Origin: Nakamurella panacisegetis
Lineage (GTDB): Bacteria; Actinomycetota; Actinomycetes; Mycobacteriales; Nakamurellaceae
Length of the DNA stretch: 64,000 nucleotides
Assembly: GCF_900104535.1 (NCBI RefSeq)
Contig: NZ_LT629710.1
Location: 3,693,501 to 3,757,500, forward strand
Direction of reading: 5' to 3'
Shown here in pieces: positions 1 through 8,141 of the stretch (position 1 is the first letter of the stretch; every line of letters starts with the position of its first letter). The translations under genes were made by a program, and so were the position numbers. The notes under the pieces are model-generated. The model was not told the DNA's origin, ran no database searches, and saw nothing but the letters and a program-made list of their open reading frames with translations.

Positions 1-555
1 GTAGTAGGACACGACGATGGCGCTGGTGGCCTGGGCCGGGGTGAACTTCGACAGCTTCGTCCGGGCGATCAGGATGCAGAAGGCGATGAGACCGCCGATC
101 ACGTGCAGACCGTGGAAGCCGGTGGTCAGGTAGAACACCGTCCCGTAGGCCGAAGTGGACATGTTCGTGCCCTCTTCGACCAGGCTGCGGTACTCGTTCG
201 CCTGGCCCAGCACGAAGATGAAGCCCATCAGCAGGGTGAGGCTGTACCAGCGGCGCAGACCGAAGACATCACCCCGCTCGGCGGCGAACACCCCGAACTG
301 ACAGGTGAACGACGACGCCACCAGGATCAGGGTGTTGACCAACGCGTACGGGATGTCCAGATGGGTCGGCGATTGCGGCCAGCCCGTCGTGGACGTCGCC
401 TTGGCGGTGAAGTAGATGCCGAACAGGCCGGCGAAGAACATCAACTCACTGGAGAGCCACACGATCACGCCGACGCTCACCATGTTCGGGCGGTTGAGCG
501 TGTGGATGCGAGAGCTGATGGCGGGGGGCCCTGATCGGCCGGTCGCTGTCGTCAC
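1..555 (-). CDS. ctaE: Cytochrome c oxidase subunit III, 3' end cut by window
   Basis: Subunit III of the aa3-type heme-copper oxidase, an integral membrane protein of the respiratory chain. Reading the minus strand from GTG at 555 gives 185 codons open to the window edge. The protein begins [11 protein letters not shown], continues with an [21 protein letters not shown] segment that opens the first membrane helix, and later has the [14 protein letters not shown] signature of the family. The usual length is about 200 residues, so roughly 15-20 C-terminal residues lie outside the window. A -10 element CATAAT (567 to 562) ends six bases before the GTG, which suits a leaderless mRNA. In mycobacteria ctaE also lies beside trpD, as it does here. 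Confidence 0.93.
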   Translation of the reverse strand, partial: MTTATGRSGPPAISSRIHTLNRPNMVSVGVIVWLSSELMFFAGLFGIYFTAKATSTTGWPQSPTHLDIPYALVNTLILVASSFTCQFGVFAAERGDVFGLRRWYSLTLLMGFIFVLGQANEYRSLVEEGTNMSTSAYGTVFYLTTGFHGLHVIGGLIAFCILIARTKLSKFTPAQATSAIVVSYY

Positions 556-744
556 ATGTGGATTATGGACTGCCCGCCCGACGGTTGCGCCCGTGGGGCT
601 ACGCAAATCCGCAGTGATCTCGCGGTGGTTTCACATCTGTGCAGTTCAGGGCGGGTAAATCGTCTTCGACACATTGTAAAAATTGATGTTCCCGGCGCGC
701 CGCGGCCGACCGACCCGGTCGCGGTCCCGATCGCGGCCTACCTC

Positions 745-750
745 TAGGAT
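745..750 (+). promoter_or_regulatory. -10 element of a leaderless promoter for the receiver-like gene
   Basis: TAGGAT ends eight bases before ATG 759. This predicts transcription starting at or beside the start codon and favours ATG 759 over the in-frame GTG at 753. Confidence 0.5.
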
Positions 751-758
751 CTGTGTCC

Positions 759-1169
759 ATGAGCAACCGCGTTGTTGTGGTCTACAGCCACCGGGCCGAC
801 GTGCGCGAACGGATCATGACGGCGGTCGGTCGACGCCCGGCGCCCGACGTCGGGCGGATCGACTTCCTGGAGTGCGCGAGCGTGGCCGACGTCCTGATGG
901 CCATCGACGACCAGGTGGCGGACGTGGTGATCCTGGACGGAGAGGCGCAGCCAACGGGCGGCATCGGGATCTCGCGCCAGATCCACCAGGAGGCGACGGT
1001 CATTCCGCCGATCATGTTGACCGTGCGGCGGGCCGCCGACCGGTGGCTCGCGACCTGGGCCAAGGCCGACGAGGTCCTGGTCCACCCACTCGACCCGGTG
1101 ATCGCCGCGGAGACCCTCGCGTCCCTGCTGCGTCGCACCCCGGTTCGGGCGCCGTCCGGCTCGGTCTGA
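759..1169 (+). CDS. Degenerate response-regulator receiver domain protein
   Basis: A 136-residue stand-alone protein with a CheY-like fold pattern: N-terminal strand NRVVVVYS, a VADVVILDGEA strand with Asp60 in the phospho-acceptor position, and a later DEVLVHPLDP strand. Two hallmarks of a working receiver are missing. The acidic pair after the first strand is replaced by Ser10-His11, and the conserved Lys-Pro is His109-Pro110. Phosphorylation by the usual chemistry is therefore doubtful. There is no output domain. The stop is three bases before trpD, so the two are probably co-transcribed. ATG 759 was chosen because it follows a -10 element directly. Function unknown; the fold assignment is inference from motif spacing. 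Confidence 0.72.
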   Translation: MSNRVVVVYSHRADVRERIMTAVGRRPAPDVGRIDFLECASVADVLMAIDDQVADVVILDGEAQPTGGIGISRQIHQEATVIPPIMLTVRRAADRWLATWAKADEVLVHPLDPVIAAETLASLLRRTPVRAPSGSV

Positions 1170-1172
1170 CCG

Positions 1173-2234
1173 GTGGGTTCTGCGCAGGCGGCGGATTTCA
1201 CCTGGCCGGAGATTCTCGGTGCGCTTCTGGCCGGCCGCGATCTGGCCTCCGATCGCACCGAATGGGCGATGGACCGGATCATGAACGGCGAAGCCACTCC
1301 GGCCCAGATCGCCGCCTTCGCCGTTGCGCTGCGGGCCAAGGGCGAGACGGCGTCGGAGATCGCGGGGCTGGCCGACTCCATGTTGTCGCACTGCGTGCCC
1401 GTGCACGTGCCGGGGCGGACGGTCGACATCGTCGGCACCGGAGGCGACCGTTCGAACACGGTCAACATCTCGACCATGTCGGCCATCGTGACCGCCGCGG
1501 CCGGCGCGACCGTGGTCAAGCACGGCGGACGGGCCGCGTCCAGCAAATGTGGGGCGGCCGACCTGCTCGAGGGGCTCGGCGTACCGATCATGCTGGGTCC
1601 GGACGGGGTTGCGGCCACCGTGGCCAGGGCCGGCATCGGCTTCTGCTTCGCGCAGGTGTTCCACCCGTCGATGCGGTTCGCCGGCCCGACCCGCCGCGAG
1701 CTCGGCGTACCCACCTTCTTCAATGTGCTCGGTCCACTGTCGAACCCGGCCCGTCCAGCGGCTTCGGCCATCGGTTGCGGGAACCCGGCCATGGCTCCGG
1801 TCATCGCCGGAGTGTTCGCCGCCCGTGGGGCCGAGGTTCTGGTCTTCCGCGGCGATGACGGGCTGGACGAACTGACGACGACCACGACGTCCACGGTGTG
1901 GGTGGTGCGGGACGGGACGGTCGGGACGGCCGTCGTCGATCCGGCCCGGCTGGGAGTGCGGCCGGCCGCCCCGGAGGATCTGGTCGGCGGGGACGTCGCG
2001 TTCAACACGGCGGTGGCCCGGCGCCTGTTCGACGGGGAGAGGGGCGCGGTGCACGACGCCGTCGTCCTCAACTCCGCGGCCGCGATCGCCGTTCACACCG
2101 GCCTTTCCGGCGATCTGGAGGCCGATCTCGCCGCGGGCCTGGTCCGGGCCACGGACGCGTTGGAGTCAGGTGCCGCCGCGGCTCTGCTGGCCCGATGGGT
2201 GCAGGTCGGCGCGGAGCTGTCGGCCGGAGCCTGA
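1173..2234 (+). CDS. trpD: Anthranilate phosphoribosyltransferase
   Basis: Transfers the phosphoribosyl group of PRPP to anthranilate, the second step of tryptophan synthesis. The 353-residue length is normal. The PRPP/Mg loop GTGGD is at residues 88-92, followed by the NTVNIST segment, and KHGGRAASS at 116-124 forms the anthranilate and phosphate site. A later [12 protein letters not shown] segment is also typical. GTG 1173 lies three bases after the upstream receiver-like gene. No attenuator or Trp-rich leader is visible in front. Other trp genes are absent from the window, so trpD stands apart from a trp operon, as in mycobacteria. Confidence 0.97.
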   Translation: MGSAQAADFTWPEILGALLAGRDLASDRTEWAMDRIMNGEATPAQIAAFAVALRAKGETASEIAGLADSMLSHCVPVHVPGRTVDIVGTGGDRSNTVNISTMSAIVTAAAGATVVKHGGRAASSKCGAADLLEGLGVPIMLGPDGVAATVARAGIGFCFAQVFHPSMRFAGPTRRELGVPTFFNVLGPLSNPARPAASAIGCGNPAMAPVIAGVFAARGAEVLVFRGDDGLDELTTTTTSTVWVVRDGTVGTAVVDPARLGVRPAAPEDLVGGDVAFNTAVARRLFDGERGAVHDAVVLNSAAAIAVHTGLSGDLEADLAAGLVRATDALESGAAAALLARWVQVGAELSAGA

Positions 2235-2237
2235 TCT

Positions 2238-2253
2238 CCGGCGATCTCGCCGG
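2238..2253 (+). terminator. Hairpin in the trpD / AsnC-like convergent gap
   Basis: CCGGCG and CGCCGG pair around the loop ATCT just after the trpD stop. There is no clear T-tract (GGTTTCGG follows), so it is at best a GC-type or bidirectional terminator between two genes that face each other. Confidence 0.4.
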
Positions 2254-2296
2254 GGTTTCGGCGGTCTCCTTCCACGGAGCTCGCGGACGGGCGGCG

Positions 2297-2578
2297 TCAG
2301 TCCTGCAGCCCTATGGAGAAAGCGTCGGCCGTGTCGCGCTGCGAATACGAGCGGAAGGCGATGTGGGTGACCGTCCGGGTCACGCCGGGCACCTTGCTGA
2401 TCCGGCTCGGCACCAGATCGGCCACGGCCGCGTGGTCGGCGACCGAGACGATCGCGACCAGGTCGACATCGCCCGCGCACGAGTAGACCTGATCGACGCC
2501 GGGCAGGTCCGCAATGGCCTGGGCGGCTTCGCCGATCCGGTCGGCCTCCACGTCGATCATCACGATGGCTGTCACCAT
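2297..2578 (-). CDS. Lrp/AsnC-type ligand-binding (RAM) domain protein
   Basis: A 93-residue protein that is only the effector-binding half of an Lrp/AsnC regulator, with no helix-turn-helix. It shows the family's beta-alpha-beta-beta pattern: MVTAIVMIDVEADRIGE, then VDQVYSCAGDVDLVAIVSV, then RTVTHIAFRSYS. Such stand-alone RAM proteins are common in actinobacteria and are thought to bind amino acids or form oligomers. The ligand is unknown; the trpD neighbour hints at amino acid metabolism but faces the other way. A good ribosome site (AGGAGAA) precedes ATG 2578. The gene faces trpD tail to tail. Confidence 0.88.
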   Translation of the reverse strand: MVTAIVMIDVEADRIGEAAQAIADLPGVDQVYSCAGDVDLVAIVSVADHAAVADLVPSRISKVPGVTRTVTHIAFRSYSQRDTADAFSIGLQD

Positions 2579-2661
2579 TGTTAGTTCTCCTGTCGTGATG
2601 CGGGTCGGTACGGCGCCACCGCGATGCTATCGCCCGGGTCGGCCCGCCCCTGATCGCCGGG

Positions 2662-4416
2662 TCAGTGGCGCCACGTGGGCCCGGCCAGTTGGGCTCGCGC
2701 CAGGTCGACGGCGGCCATGAAGGGCCGCCAACGGCCGGCTCCGCGGGCCGGGCTGCGCCAAGGTTCGCTCGTGTGCACCAGACGGGTACCGGGTTCCTCG
2801 ACCCACCGCAGCAGCGTGGCCGTCTCCTCGGCGCTGGCCCCGGGGAGCGGTCCCGGTCGTGGCACCACCGTTTCGGCCGACGCGGTCAGAAGGTCGACGA
2901 CGGGCATCGGATCGACTCCGAGCCGGGCTCGCCCGGCCGCGGCCAGCCGGCCGTACCGGATCACCGCGAGCTCCCAGCCGCCGTGGGCCGAGGGTCGGGC
3001 CGTCACCAACTCTTCGATTCCCGCGAACGAGCTCAGGCGCTGCCGGCGGTCGACCGCCTGGGCCAGCACGGAAAGCCGGTCCCGCAGGACGGCGGCCTGG
3101 TCGAAACGACCCTCGGCCGACAGTTTCTCCAGCCGCGTCCGCAGACCGTCGAGCACCTCGTCCGAGGCTCCGTCGACCAGGGCGGAGATCCGCCCGACGT
3201 GAGTCGCGTAGGCCGCCGCTTCCTCCTGGCCGGCGCACGGCGCGCCGCACCGGCCCAGTTCGGCCAGCGCGCACGGCGATCCCGTGGGTCTGCGCCCGAG
3301 CCGCTGGGAGCATCGCCGGATCCGCACCACCTCCTGGAGCGCTTCCACCGCCGTGGTCGCATCGGCGCGAGAAGTGAACGGCCCCAACGCTCCCGGCCGG
3401 TCAGCCGGAGGCGTCGCGACGATGCTCAACCGCGGGAACGTCTCACTGGTCAGGACGATCCAGAAGACCTTGTTGGGGGATCGCGACCGATGGTTGTACT
3501 TCGGCTGATGGATGGCGATCATCCGTTGTTCGCGGACGTGGGCCTCGAGCGCGTGGGCGCACTCGACATAGTCGACCCGCTCGGCCAGGGTGACCATCTG
3601 TTTGATCTTCCCGCGGGTCTCACCCGCGCCGAAGTACGACCGGACGCGGCGGCGCAGGTTGACCGATGTCCCGACGTAGAGCACTTCGCCGTTCGGGCCC
3701 TTGAACAGGTAGACCCCGGGCGTGGCCGGCAGATGATCGGCCAGGGTGCGCTTGCGTCGGCGCGCCGGTGACACGTCCCGGGAGAGCTGCTGCAACTCGG
3801 TCAGGCTCTGCACGCCCAGTGGGCCGAGACGCTCGAACAGCGCGTGCAGGACGTCGACCGTGGCCCGGGCATCGGTGAGGGCCCGATGGTCGGGGGCCAC
3901 TGTCGATCCGAGCAACGGAGCCAGCAGACCGAGCCGGACGCTCGGTGCCTCTTCCCGGGACAGCACCCGCCGAGCCAGACGCACGGTGTCGACCACCGCG
4001 TTTCCCGGCCACGGTATGCCCAGCCGGTCGCACGCCGCTTTCAGGAACCCGATGTCGAAGCCCGCGTTGTGGGCCACCAGTACGCATCCCCGACTGAACT
4101 CGAGGAAGGAGGGGAGAACGGTGGCGATCGTCGGCGCGTTCATCACCATGGCGTCGGTGATCCCGGTCAGCATGACGATCTGCGGCGGGATGGCCCGACC
4201 GGGATCGACCAGCGTGGCGAACTCACCGAGCACCGCACCGGCCCGCACCTTGACCGCCCCGATCTCGGTGATCGACTCGGTGAGGTGTGAACCGCCGGTG
4301 GTCTCCAGATCGACCACCACGAACGTCACGTCCCGCAGTGGATCGTCGAGTTCGTCGAAGCTCCGCTGCCCGTACGGCGGCCCGGCGAGCAGGGAAGTGT
4401 TACCTCTGGTACTCAC
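2662..4416 (-). CDS. DEDDh 3'-5' exonuclease fused to a GIY-YIG (UvrC-like) nuclease domain
   Basis: A 584-residue two-nuclease fusion resembling mycobacterial Rv2191. N-terminal exonuclease of the DnaQ type: D36-E38 in VVVDLETTGG (Exo I), HNAGFD at 116-121 (Exo II), H177 and D182 in the Exo III segment. Then a GIY-YIG domain from about residue 232: GVYLF at 234-238, YVGTS at 247-251, Arg cluster 255-259, followed by UvrC-like sequence. It lacks the UvrB-binding and HhH layout of complete UvrC. A role in DNA repair is inference. GTG 4416 was chosen because TAACGT at 4429 to 4424 ends seven bases upstream (leaderless) and the open reading beyond it does not look like protein. Confidence 0.85.
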   Translation of the reverse strand: MSTRGNTSLLAGPPYGQRSFDELDDPLRDVTFVVVDLETTGGSHLTESITEIGAVKVRAGAVLGEFATLVDPGRAIPPQIVMLTGITDAMVMNAPTIATVLPSFLEFSRGCVLVAHNAGFDIGFLKAACDRLGIPWPGNAVVDTVRLARRVLSREEAPSVRLGLLAPLLGSTVAPDHRALTDARATVDVLHALFERLGPLGVQSLTELQQLSRDVSPARRRKRTLADHLPATPGVYLFKGPNGEVLYVGTSVNLRRRVRSYFGAGETRGKIKQMVTLAERVDYVECAHALEAHVREQRMIAIHQPKYNHRSRSPNKVFWIVLTSETFPRLSIVATPPADRPGALGPFTSRADATTAVEALQEVVRIRRCSQRLGRRPTGSPCALAELGRCGAPCAGQEEAAAYATHVGRISALVDGASDEVLDGLRTRLEKLSAEGRFDQAAVLRDRLSVLAQAVDRRQRLSSFAGIEELVTARPSAHGGWELAVIRYGRLAAAGRARLGVDPMPVVDLLTASAETVVPRPGPLPGASAEETATLLRWVEEPGTRLVHTSEPWRSPARGAGRWRPFMAAVDLARAQLAGPTWRH

Positions 4417-4423
4417 GGGGCAG

Positions 4424-4429
4424 ACGTTA
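4424..4429 (-). promoter_or_regulatory. -10 element of a leaderless promoter for the exonuclease/GIY-YIG gene
   Basis: On the minus strand TAACGT ends seven bases before GTG 4416, supporting that start over an upstream in-frame ATG at 4596. Confidence 0.5.
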
Positions 4430-4643
4430 ACCGTGGGCACCGACAGCGACGTCGGGTGAGGGACGCTGGTACGGCAGGTGGCGACGCATTCGTGGCGGGA
4501 AGGGTGTCGGTTGACCCGGGCCGTGACGGCGACCAGGCGGAGGGCGACTGCGACGGTGGGGCCGGCCGCCGTGCGGGCGGCACAATGACAGGTCAACGGT
4601 GCCTACGCGGAGCACCGGGTAGGAACGGGAGGAGGACGGCCGG

Positions 4644-5972
4644 ATGACACAGACCCCCAGCCGGTCCGCCGACCCCGATGAGCCGCACGTTTCCCCATCG
4701 ACGACGCCGGACGGGCTGAGTGTCGCCGATCTCCCCGCTCCGGTCCGGTCGGTGGTGGTCCGCTGGGCCGCCGACACGCTCGGGCAACTGCTGCCGGCGC
4801 AGACGCCGAACCAGCTGCTCCGGGTCGCCCGGTTCACCCCGGCCAAGCGCGCGCGCCTCGGCGCGCCGGCGCTGGCCGGGGCGATCGATTCCGACGCCGG
4901 CTTTCGGGCCGCGGTCGCCGAGCGGGCGCGCTCGTCCAGGAGCTCCGCGGACGAACGCCAGGATCCGGCCGAAGCGGCGGCGGCAGCCTTCCTCCTGCGG
5001 TTGCCGGACGAGGAACGGTTGCTGGCCGGCATCCCACGCGAACCGGAAGTCGCCGACGAGACGGTCGAACTGAGACGCACGGTGCGTCGGCTACGACGTG
5101 AGCTTGAGCGCACCGCCGCCGAACGGGACCAGGCGAAGGCCCAGATCCTGGCCCGCCCGGAAGGTTCCGAGGAGGCGGACAAGCTGCGCCGCCGTCTCCG
5201 CGAACAGGGCACCCGGCTGCGTCAGGCCGAACTGGCCGCGACCGAGACCACCGAGCGGGTCGAATCCGAGCTGGGCTCGCTGCGCGCGGAGAACATCCGC
5301 CTGGCGGCCGAGGTGCGCAACTGGCAGGACCGTGCGCGGTCGGCCACCGAGCGCGCCGACCGCGCGCAGGAGACGCTCGGACGCTTGCGCGAGCAGACCG
5401 GTCAGCACAAGGCGACCGCGGACCGCCGGTTGGACCTGCTGCTGTCGACCGTGGAAGGCGCGGTCAGCGGACTGCGTCGGGAGTGGGACCTCATCGGCGG
5501 TGGCAGTGACCCGGCTGATCTGGTGGCCGGGCGGCTGCCGGGCGCCGTCACGGCGCCCGAGTCGACCGCCGAGCCGGCCCGGCTGGCCAGTTGGCTCGCT
5601 CTGCCGGCCGCGCACCTGATCGTCGACGGCTACAACGTCACCAAGACGGGATACCCGGATCTGACCCTGGCGCAACAACGAGATCGGCTGGTACGCCAGC
5701 TCGCGGCGCTGTCCGCGCGCACCGCGGCCGAGGTGACGATCGTGTTCGACGGGGCCGCGGTGGCGGTACCCGCCCCGCCGGGACGGGGGATCCGGGTGCT
5801 GTTCTCCCCGCCCGGGGTGATCGCCGACGACGTGATCCGCGATCTGGTCGCGGCCGAACCGCTGGGGCGGGTGGTGGTCGTCGTCAGTTCGGATCGGGAG
5901 GTCGCCGACGGAGTGCGCCGCCGTGGCGCCCGGACGGCGGCGTCGACGGTCCTGCTCGCCCTGCTGGCCTGA
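4644..5972 (+). CDS. Coiled-coil protein with C-terminal NYN (PIN-like) nuclease domain
   Basis: 442 residues. The N-terminal 110 residues resemble no domain I can name. Residues of about 125-275 are rich in Arg, Glu, Ala and Leu with heptad spacing and look like a long coiled coil. The C-terminal part is an NYN domain starting at HLIVDGYNVTKTG (Asp328 of DGYN), followed by EVTIVFDGAAV and RVVVVVSSDREVADG, the three acidic clusters of this metal-dependent fold. NYN proteins of the YacP type are linked to RNA processing; cleavage activity here is inference. A strong ribosome site (GGGAGGAGG) precedes ATG 4644. It heads rightward from the divergent exonuclease gene. Confidence 0.85.
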   Translation: MTQTPSRSADPDEPHVSPSTTPDGLSVADLPAPVRSVVVRWAADTLGQLLPAQTPNQLLRVARFTPAKRARLGAPALAGAIDSDAGFRAAVAERARSSRSSADERQDPAEAAAAAFLLRLPDEERLLAGIPREPEVADETVELRRTVRRLRRELERTAAERDQAKAQILARPEGSEEADKLRRRLREQGTRLRQAELAATETTERVESELGSLRAENIRLAAEVRNWQDRARSATERADRAQETLGRLREQTGQHKATADRRLDLLLSTVEGAVSGLRREWDLIGGGSDPADLVAGRLPGAVTAPESTAEPARLASWLALPAAHLIVDGYNVTKTGYPDLTLAQQRDRLVRQLAALSARTAAEVTIVFDGAAVAVPAPPGRGIRVLFSPPGVIADDVIRDLVAAEPLGRVVVVVSSDREVADGVRRRGARTAASTVLLALLA

Positions 5973-6046
5973 GGCCGCTGTCGGTGCCGACCCTTAACGT
6001 CCTGCTCAACGCGCCGGATCGCCCGGCCGCTGCTGGAGGTGGAGTC

Positions 6047-6250
6047 ATGCACATCGATTGCGACAGCTGCACGGTCCGAGGGGATGCGTGTTCGGGTTGC
6101 GTGGTGACGGTCCTGCTCGGTATGCCGTCGAGCCGGATGGAATGGGACGAGGATGAGGAGCGGGCGATTGGGGTACTGGCTGCCTCGGGTCTGGTGCCGC
6201 CTCTGCGGCTGGTGCGGGCGGTCGATCATTCGTCGCGGCAGGCCGGTTGA
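6047..6250 (+). CDS. Small four-cysteine conserved protein
   Basis: A 67-residue protein starting MHIDCDSC. Cysteines 5, 8, 15 and 18 form C-x2-C-x6-C-x2-C, a likely zinc or Fe-S site, followed by VVTVLLGMPSSRMEWDEDEERAI and a leucine-rich tail. I recall similar small proteins next to NlpC/P60 genes in other actinobacteria, but no function is known to me. The start is supported by a good ribosome site (GGAGGTGGAG) five bases upstream. It lies 74 bases after the NYN gene and may be co-transcribed with it. Confidence 0.82.
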   Translation: MHIDCDSCTVRGDACSGCVVTVLLGMPSSRMEWDEDEERAIGVLAASGLVPPLRLVRAVDHSSRQAG

Positions 6251-6438
6251 GGTCGGCCGGGCGGTTCCCTTCCCGCCCCGCCGGGTTGCGTCCCGGGGGA
6301 GTGATCCTTGTCACTCAATCGGTTGTAACGATTTGCGTCTCCGCACGGTTTGCCGCCAGTTGATCATCGAAGTTCGGGCCCCGGCCAAAATGAGTTGAAG
6401 TTTCAAGCGTCCGACTGGACTAAGGCGTGTCCTTCTCG
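6251..6438. other. Non-coding upstream region
   Basis: Together with the promoter, riboswitch and ribosome site that follow, this is the only gene-free gap above 300 bases in the window (6251-6637). The first 190 bases hold no gene I can support. A perfect short inverted repeat, TTGAA-GT-TTCAA at about 6395-6406, lies some 35-50 bases upstream of the proposed -10 element and could be an operator, but this is unproven. Confidence 0.5.
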
Positions 6439-6444
6439 TAATCT
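6439..6444 (+). promoter_or_regulatory. Probable -10 element of the NlpC/P60 riboswitch transcript
   Basis: TAATCT would start transcription near 6451, about 14 bases before the first paired strand of the aptamer. No convincing -35 is visible. Confidence 0.45.
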
Positions 6445-6464
6445 GATCGAGATCTTCTGCGAAG

Positions 6465-6626
6465 GACGCCAGTCGGGTGACCTGGAAGATCACGCCGAAT
6501 CGGCCGCCTTCGACAGCGCCGAACCGGGGACCCAGGTTCGTTGGGGTGAATCCCGATCGTGGTTCGTTCCACGGTCGGGTAGGGCTACTTCCTGGCCCGA
6601 ATCCGTCAGCTAACCCGGTAGGCGTC
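6465..6626 (+). promoter_or_regulatory. ydaO/yuaA-type cyclic di-AMP riboswitch
   Basis: The conserved core of this class is readable in order: CGCCGAATCG (6493-6502), a GGGGACCCAGG segment near 6526, GGGGTGAATC (6543-6552), and near the 3' end CCGAATCCGTCAGCTAACCC followed by GGTAGGC. The outer stem P1 pairs GACGCC (6465-6470) with GGCGTC (6621-6626). Actinobacterial members of this class commonly sit before cell-wall hydrolase genes and turn expression off when c-di-AMP is bound. No terminator hairpin is seen. The ribosome site GAGGAGG starts at 6627, immediately after P1, so control of translation initiation or of a terminator within the aptamer itself is possible. Confidence 0.93.
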
Positions 6627-6637
6627 GAGGAGGAAAG

Positions 6638-7951
6638 GTGCGCCTCATCTTGGCGACGCACGACCAAACCACGCGTGTCCGGAGATTCCGCCGGAGCAAG
6701 GCTCTTTTCGTCGGTGTCGCCGTCACCTTCGGTGTCGCGCTGGCCGGGGCAGTCCCCGCCTCTGCGACGCCAGCCACCACCCCGGCCCCGCCGAGCAACT
6801 CCAGTGACGCAAAGGCGGCCTGGGAGAACAGTTCCCACCAGGCCGAGATCGCGGCCGAGCAGGTGAACGGTGCCAAGGAGGCCCAGGCGAAGGCCGAGAA
6901 GGCCGCCCAGCAGGCCGGCGACGAGCTGACGACCGCGAAGAACATCGCGGCCACGTCACAGAAGTCAGCCGCGGCCGCCGCTGCGAATGTTGCGTCCTAC
7001 CAGGCCAAGCTCGACGCGTTCGCGAACGCGAGTTTCCGCGGTGCGAACCTCAGCCAGTTCAGCGTCATCCTCACCGCGCAGTCGGCCGATGACTTCCTCG
7101 ACGAGTCCACGGTCGTGAACCGGGTCGCCGAAGACACCCAGAAGACGCTGAAGGATGCCGTCGCCGCCAAGAACACCGCGGCCAGCGCGAAGGCCCAGGC
7201 TGACGCCGCCGAGGTCGCCGCCGAGACCGCGAAGACCAGGGCCGACGCGGCCAAGGTCGCGGCTGACACCGCCGCCGCCACCGCGACCAGCAAGAAGGCA
7301 ACGCTCGACGCCGCCGCGGCCAACTACAAGAAGCTCTACGAAAAGCTCTCGGCGAAGGAGAAGGCCGACGCCGCCGCCGCGGCCGCGCAGGCCCGTCAGC
7401 AATCCCTCCAGTTGCAGGCCGAGGCCCAGGCCGCCGCCGCGGCCCAGGCGGCCGCCGCGAAGCAGGCGCCGTCCGCGACGTCCAGCAACTCGTCGTCCAG
7501 TTCCGCCAGCTCGCCCGCAAGTTCCGCGAGTTCGGCCGGCTCCTCCGCGACGACCGCCAGCAGTTCGGCTTCCAGCCCCGTCACCGGTGGCGGTGACGCC
7601 GCGGGTCGTGCCGCCGCCGCGTTCGCTCTGCAGCAGGTCGGCAAGGCCTATGTCTACGCCGGTGACGGGCCGAGCGCGTACGACTGCTCGGGCCTGACCA
7701 CCGCCGCGTGGGCCTCGGCCGGCGTCAGCATTCCGCGGACCAGCTACGAGCAGGCGAACTTCCCCTCGGTCCCGCTCGATCAGCTGCAGCCGGGTGACCT
7801 GGTCACCTACTACTCGCCGGTCAGCCACGTGGCCATCTACATCGGCAACGGACAGGTTGTCAGTGCCGCCGACGAGCAGCTGGGCATCGTGATCCGCTCG
7901 GTTGATCGGGCCGGCCCCGACGCCACCGGTCACCGCGTCCCCCGGGGCTGA
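6638..7951 (+). CDS. Secreted NlpC/P60 peptidoglycan endopeptidase with coiled-coil stalk
   Basis: 437 residues, similar in layout to mycobacterial Rv2190c. The signal peptide spans residues 1-44 (Arg-rich start, hydrophobic core ALFVGVAVTFGVALAG, Ala-x-Ala cleavage near PASA-TP). An Ala/Lys/Glu-rich coiled coil runs to about residue 280, then a Ser-rich linker, then the C-terminal NlpC/P60 domain. Catalytic Cys350 lies in YDCSGL and His397 in SHVAIYIGNG. It should cut stem-peptide bonds in the cell wall. GTG 6638 follows the ribosome site GAGGAGGAAAG. Expression is probably governed by the c-di-AMP riboswitch directly upstream, which ties wall remodelling to osmotic or wall-stress signalling. 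Confidence 0.94.
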   Translation: MRLILATHDQTTRVRRFRRSKALFVGVAVTFGVALAGAVPASATPATTPAPPSNSSDAKAAWENSSHQAEIAAEQVNGAKEAQAKAEKAAQQAGDELTTAKNIAATSQKSAAAAAANVASYQAKLDAFANASFRGANLSQFSVILTAQSADDFLDESTVVNRVAEDTQKTLKDAVAAKNTAASAKAQADAAEVAAETAKTRADAAKVAADTAAATATSKKATLDAAAANYKKLYEKLSAKEKADAAAAAAQARQQSLQLQAEAQAAAAAQAAAAKQAPSATSSNSSSSSASSPASSASSAGSSATTASSSASSPVTGGGDAAGRAAAAFALQQVGKAYVYAGDGPSAYDCSGLTTAAWASAGVSIPRTSYEQANFPSVPLDQLQPGDLVTYYSPVSHVAIYIGNGQVVSAADEQLGIVIRSVDRAGPDATGHRVPRG

Positions 7952-8129
7952 CCGCTCCACCTCTCACCATCGGTTGCCCGGTGGCCGGCATCGGCCGGCC
8001 CCGGGCAATCGGTCGTTGCGCGGGGCGCAGTATCGAGTGGAGGTGAGGACGCCCGGGCCAAGGCTCGAGGCCGGCGCCAGGGAACCCGCCGAGCCGGTAG
8101 TGGCTTTCACCCCGCACCTTCGCACCCCG

Positions 8130-8135
8130 TACGTT
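8130..8135 (+). promoter_or_regulatory. -10 element of a leaderless promoter for pimB'
   Basis: TACGTT ends six bases before GTG 8142. This supports that start, where homology begins, rather than the longer open reading upstream. Confidence 0.5.
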
Positions 8136-8141
8136 GTGGCA

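Noticed and set aside
744-2096. Two long minus-strand frames across the receiver gene and trpD
   Set aside because: Low-complexity Arg/Gly/Pro or Ser/Thr composition and full overlap with a conserved gene; shadows of the real frame.
4417-4596. 60-residue N-terminal extension of the exonuclease/GIY-YIG protein
   Set aside because: The sequence does not look like protein, and a good -10 element lies just before GTG 4416.
6395-6406. TTGAA-GT-TTCAA palindrome upstream of the riboswitch
   Set aside because: Perfect but only 12 bases long and single; no family of regulators can be assigned.
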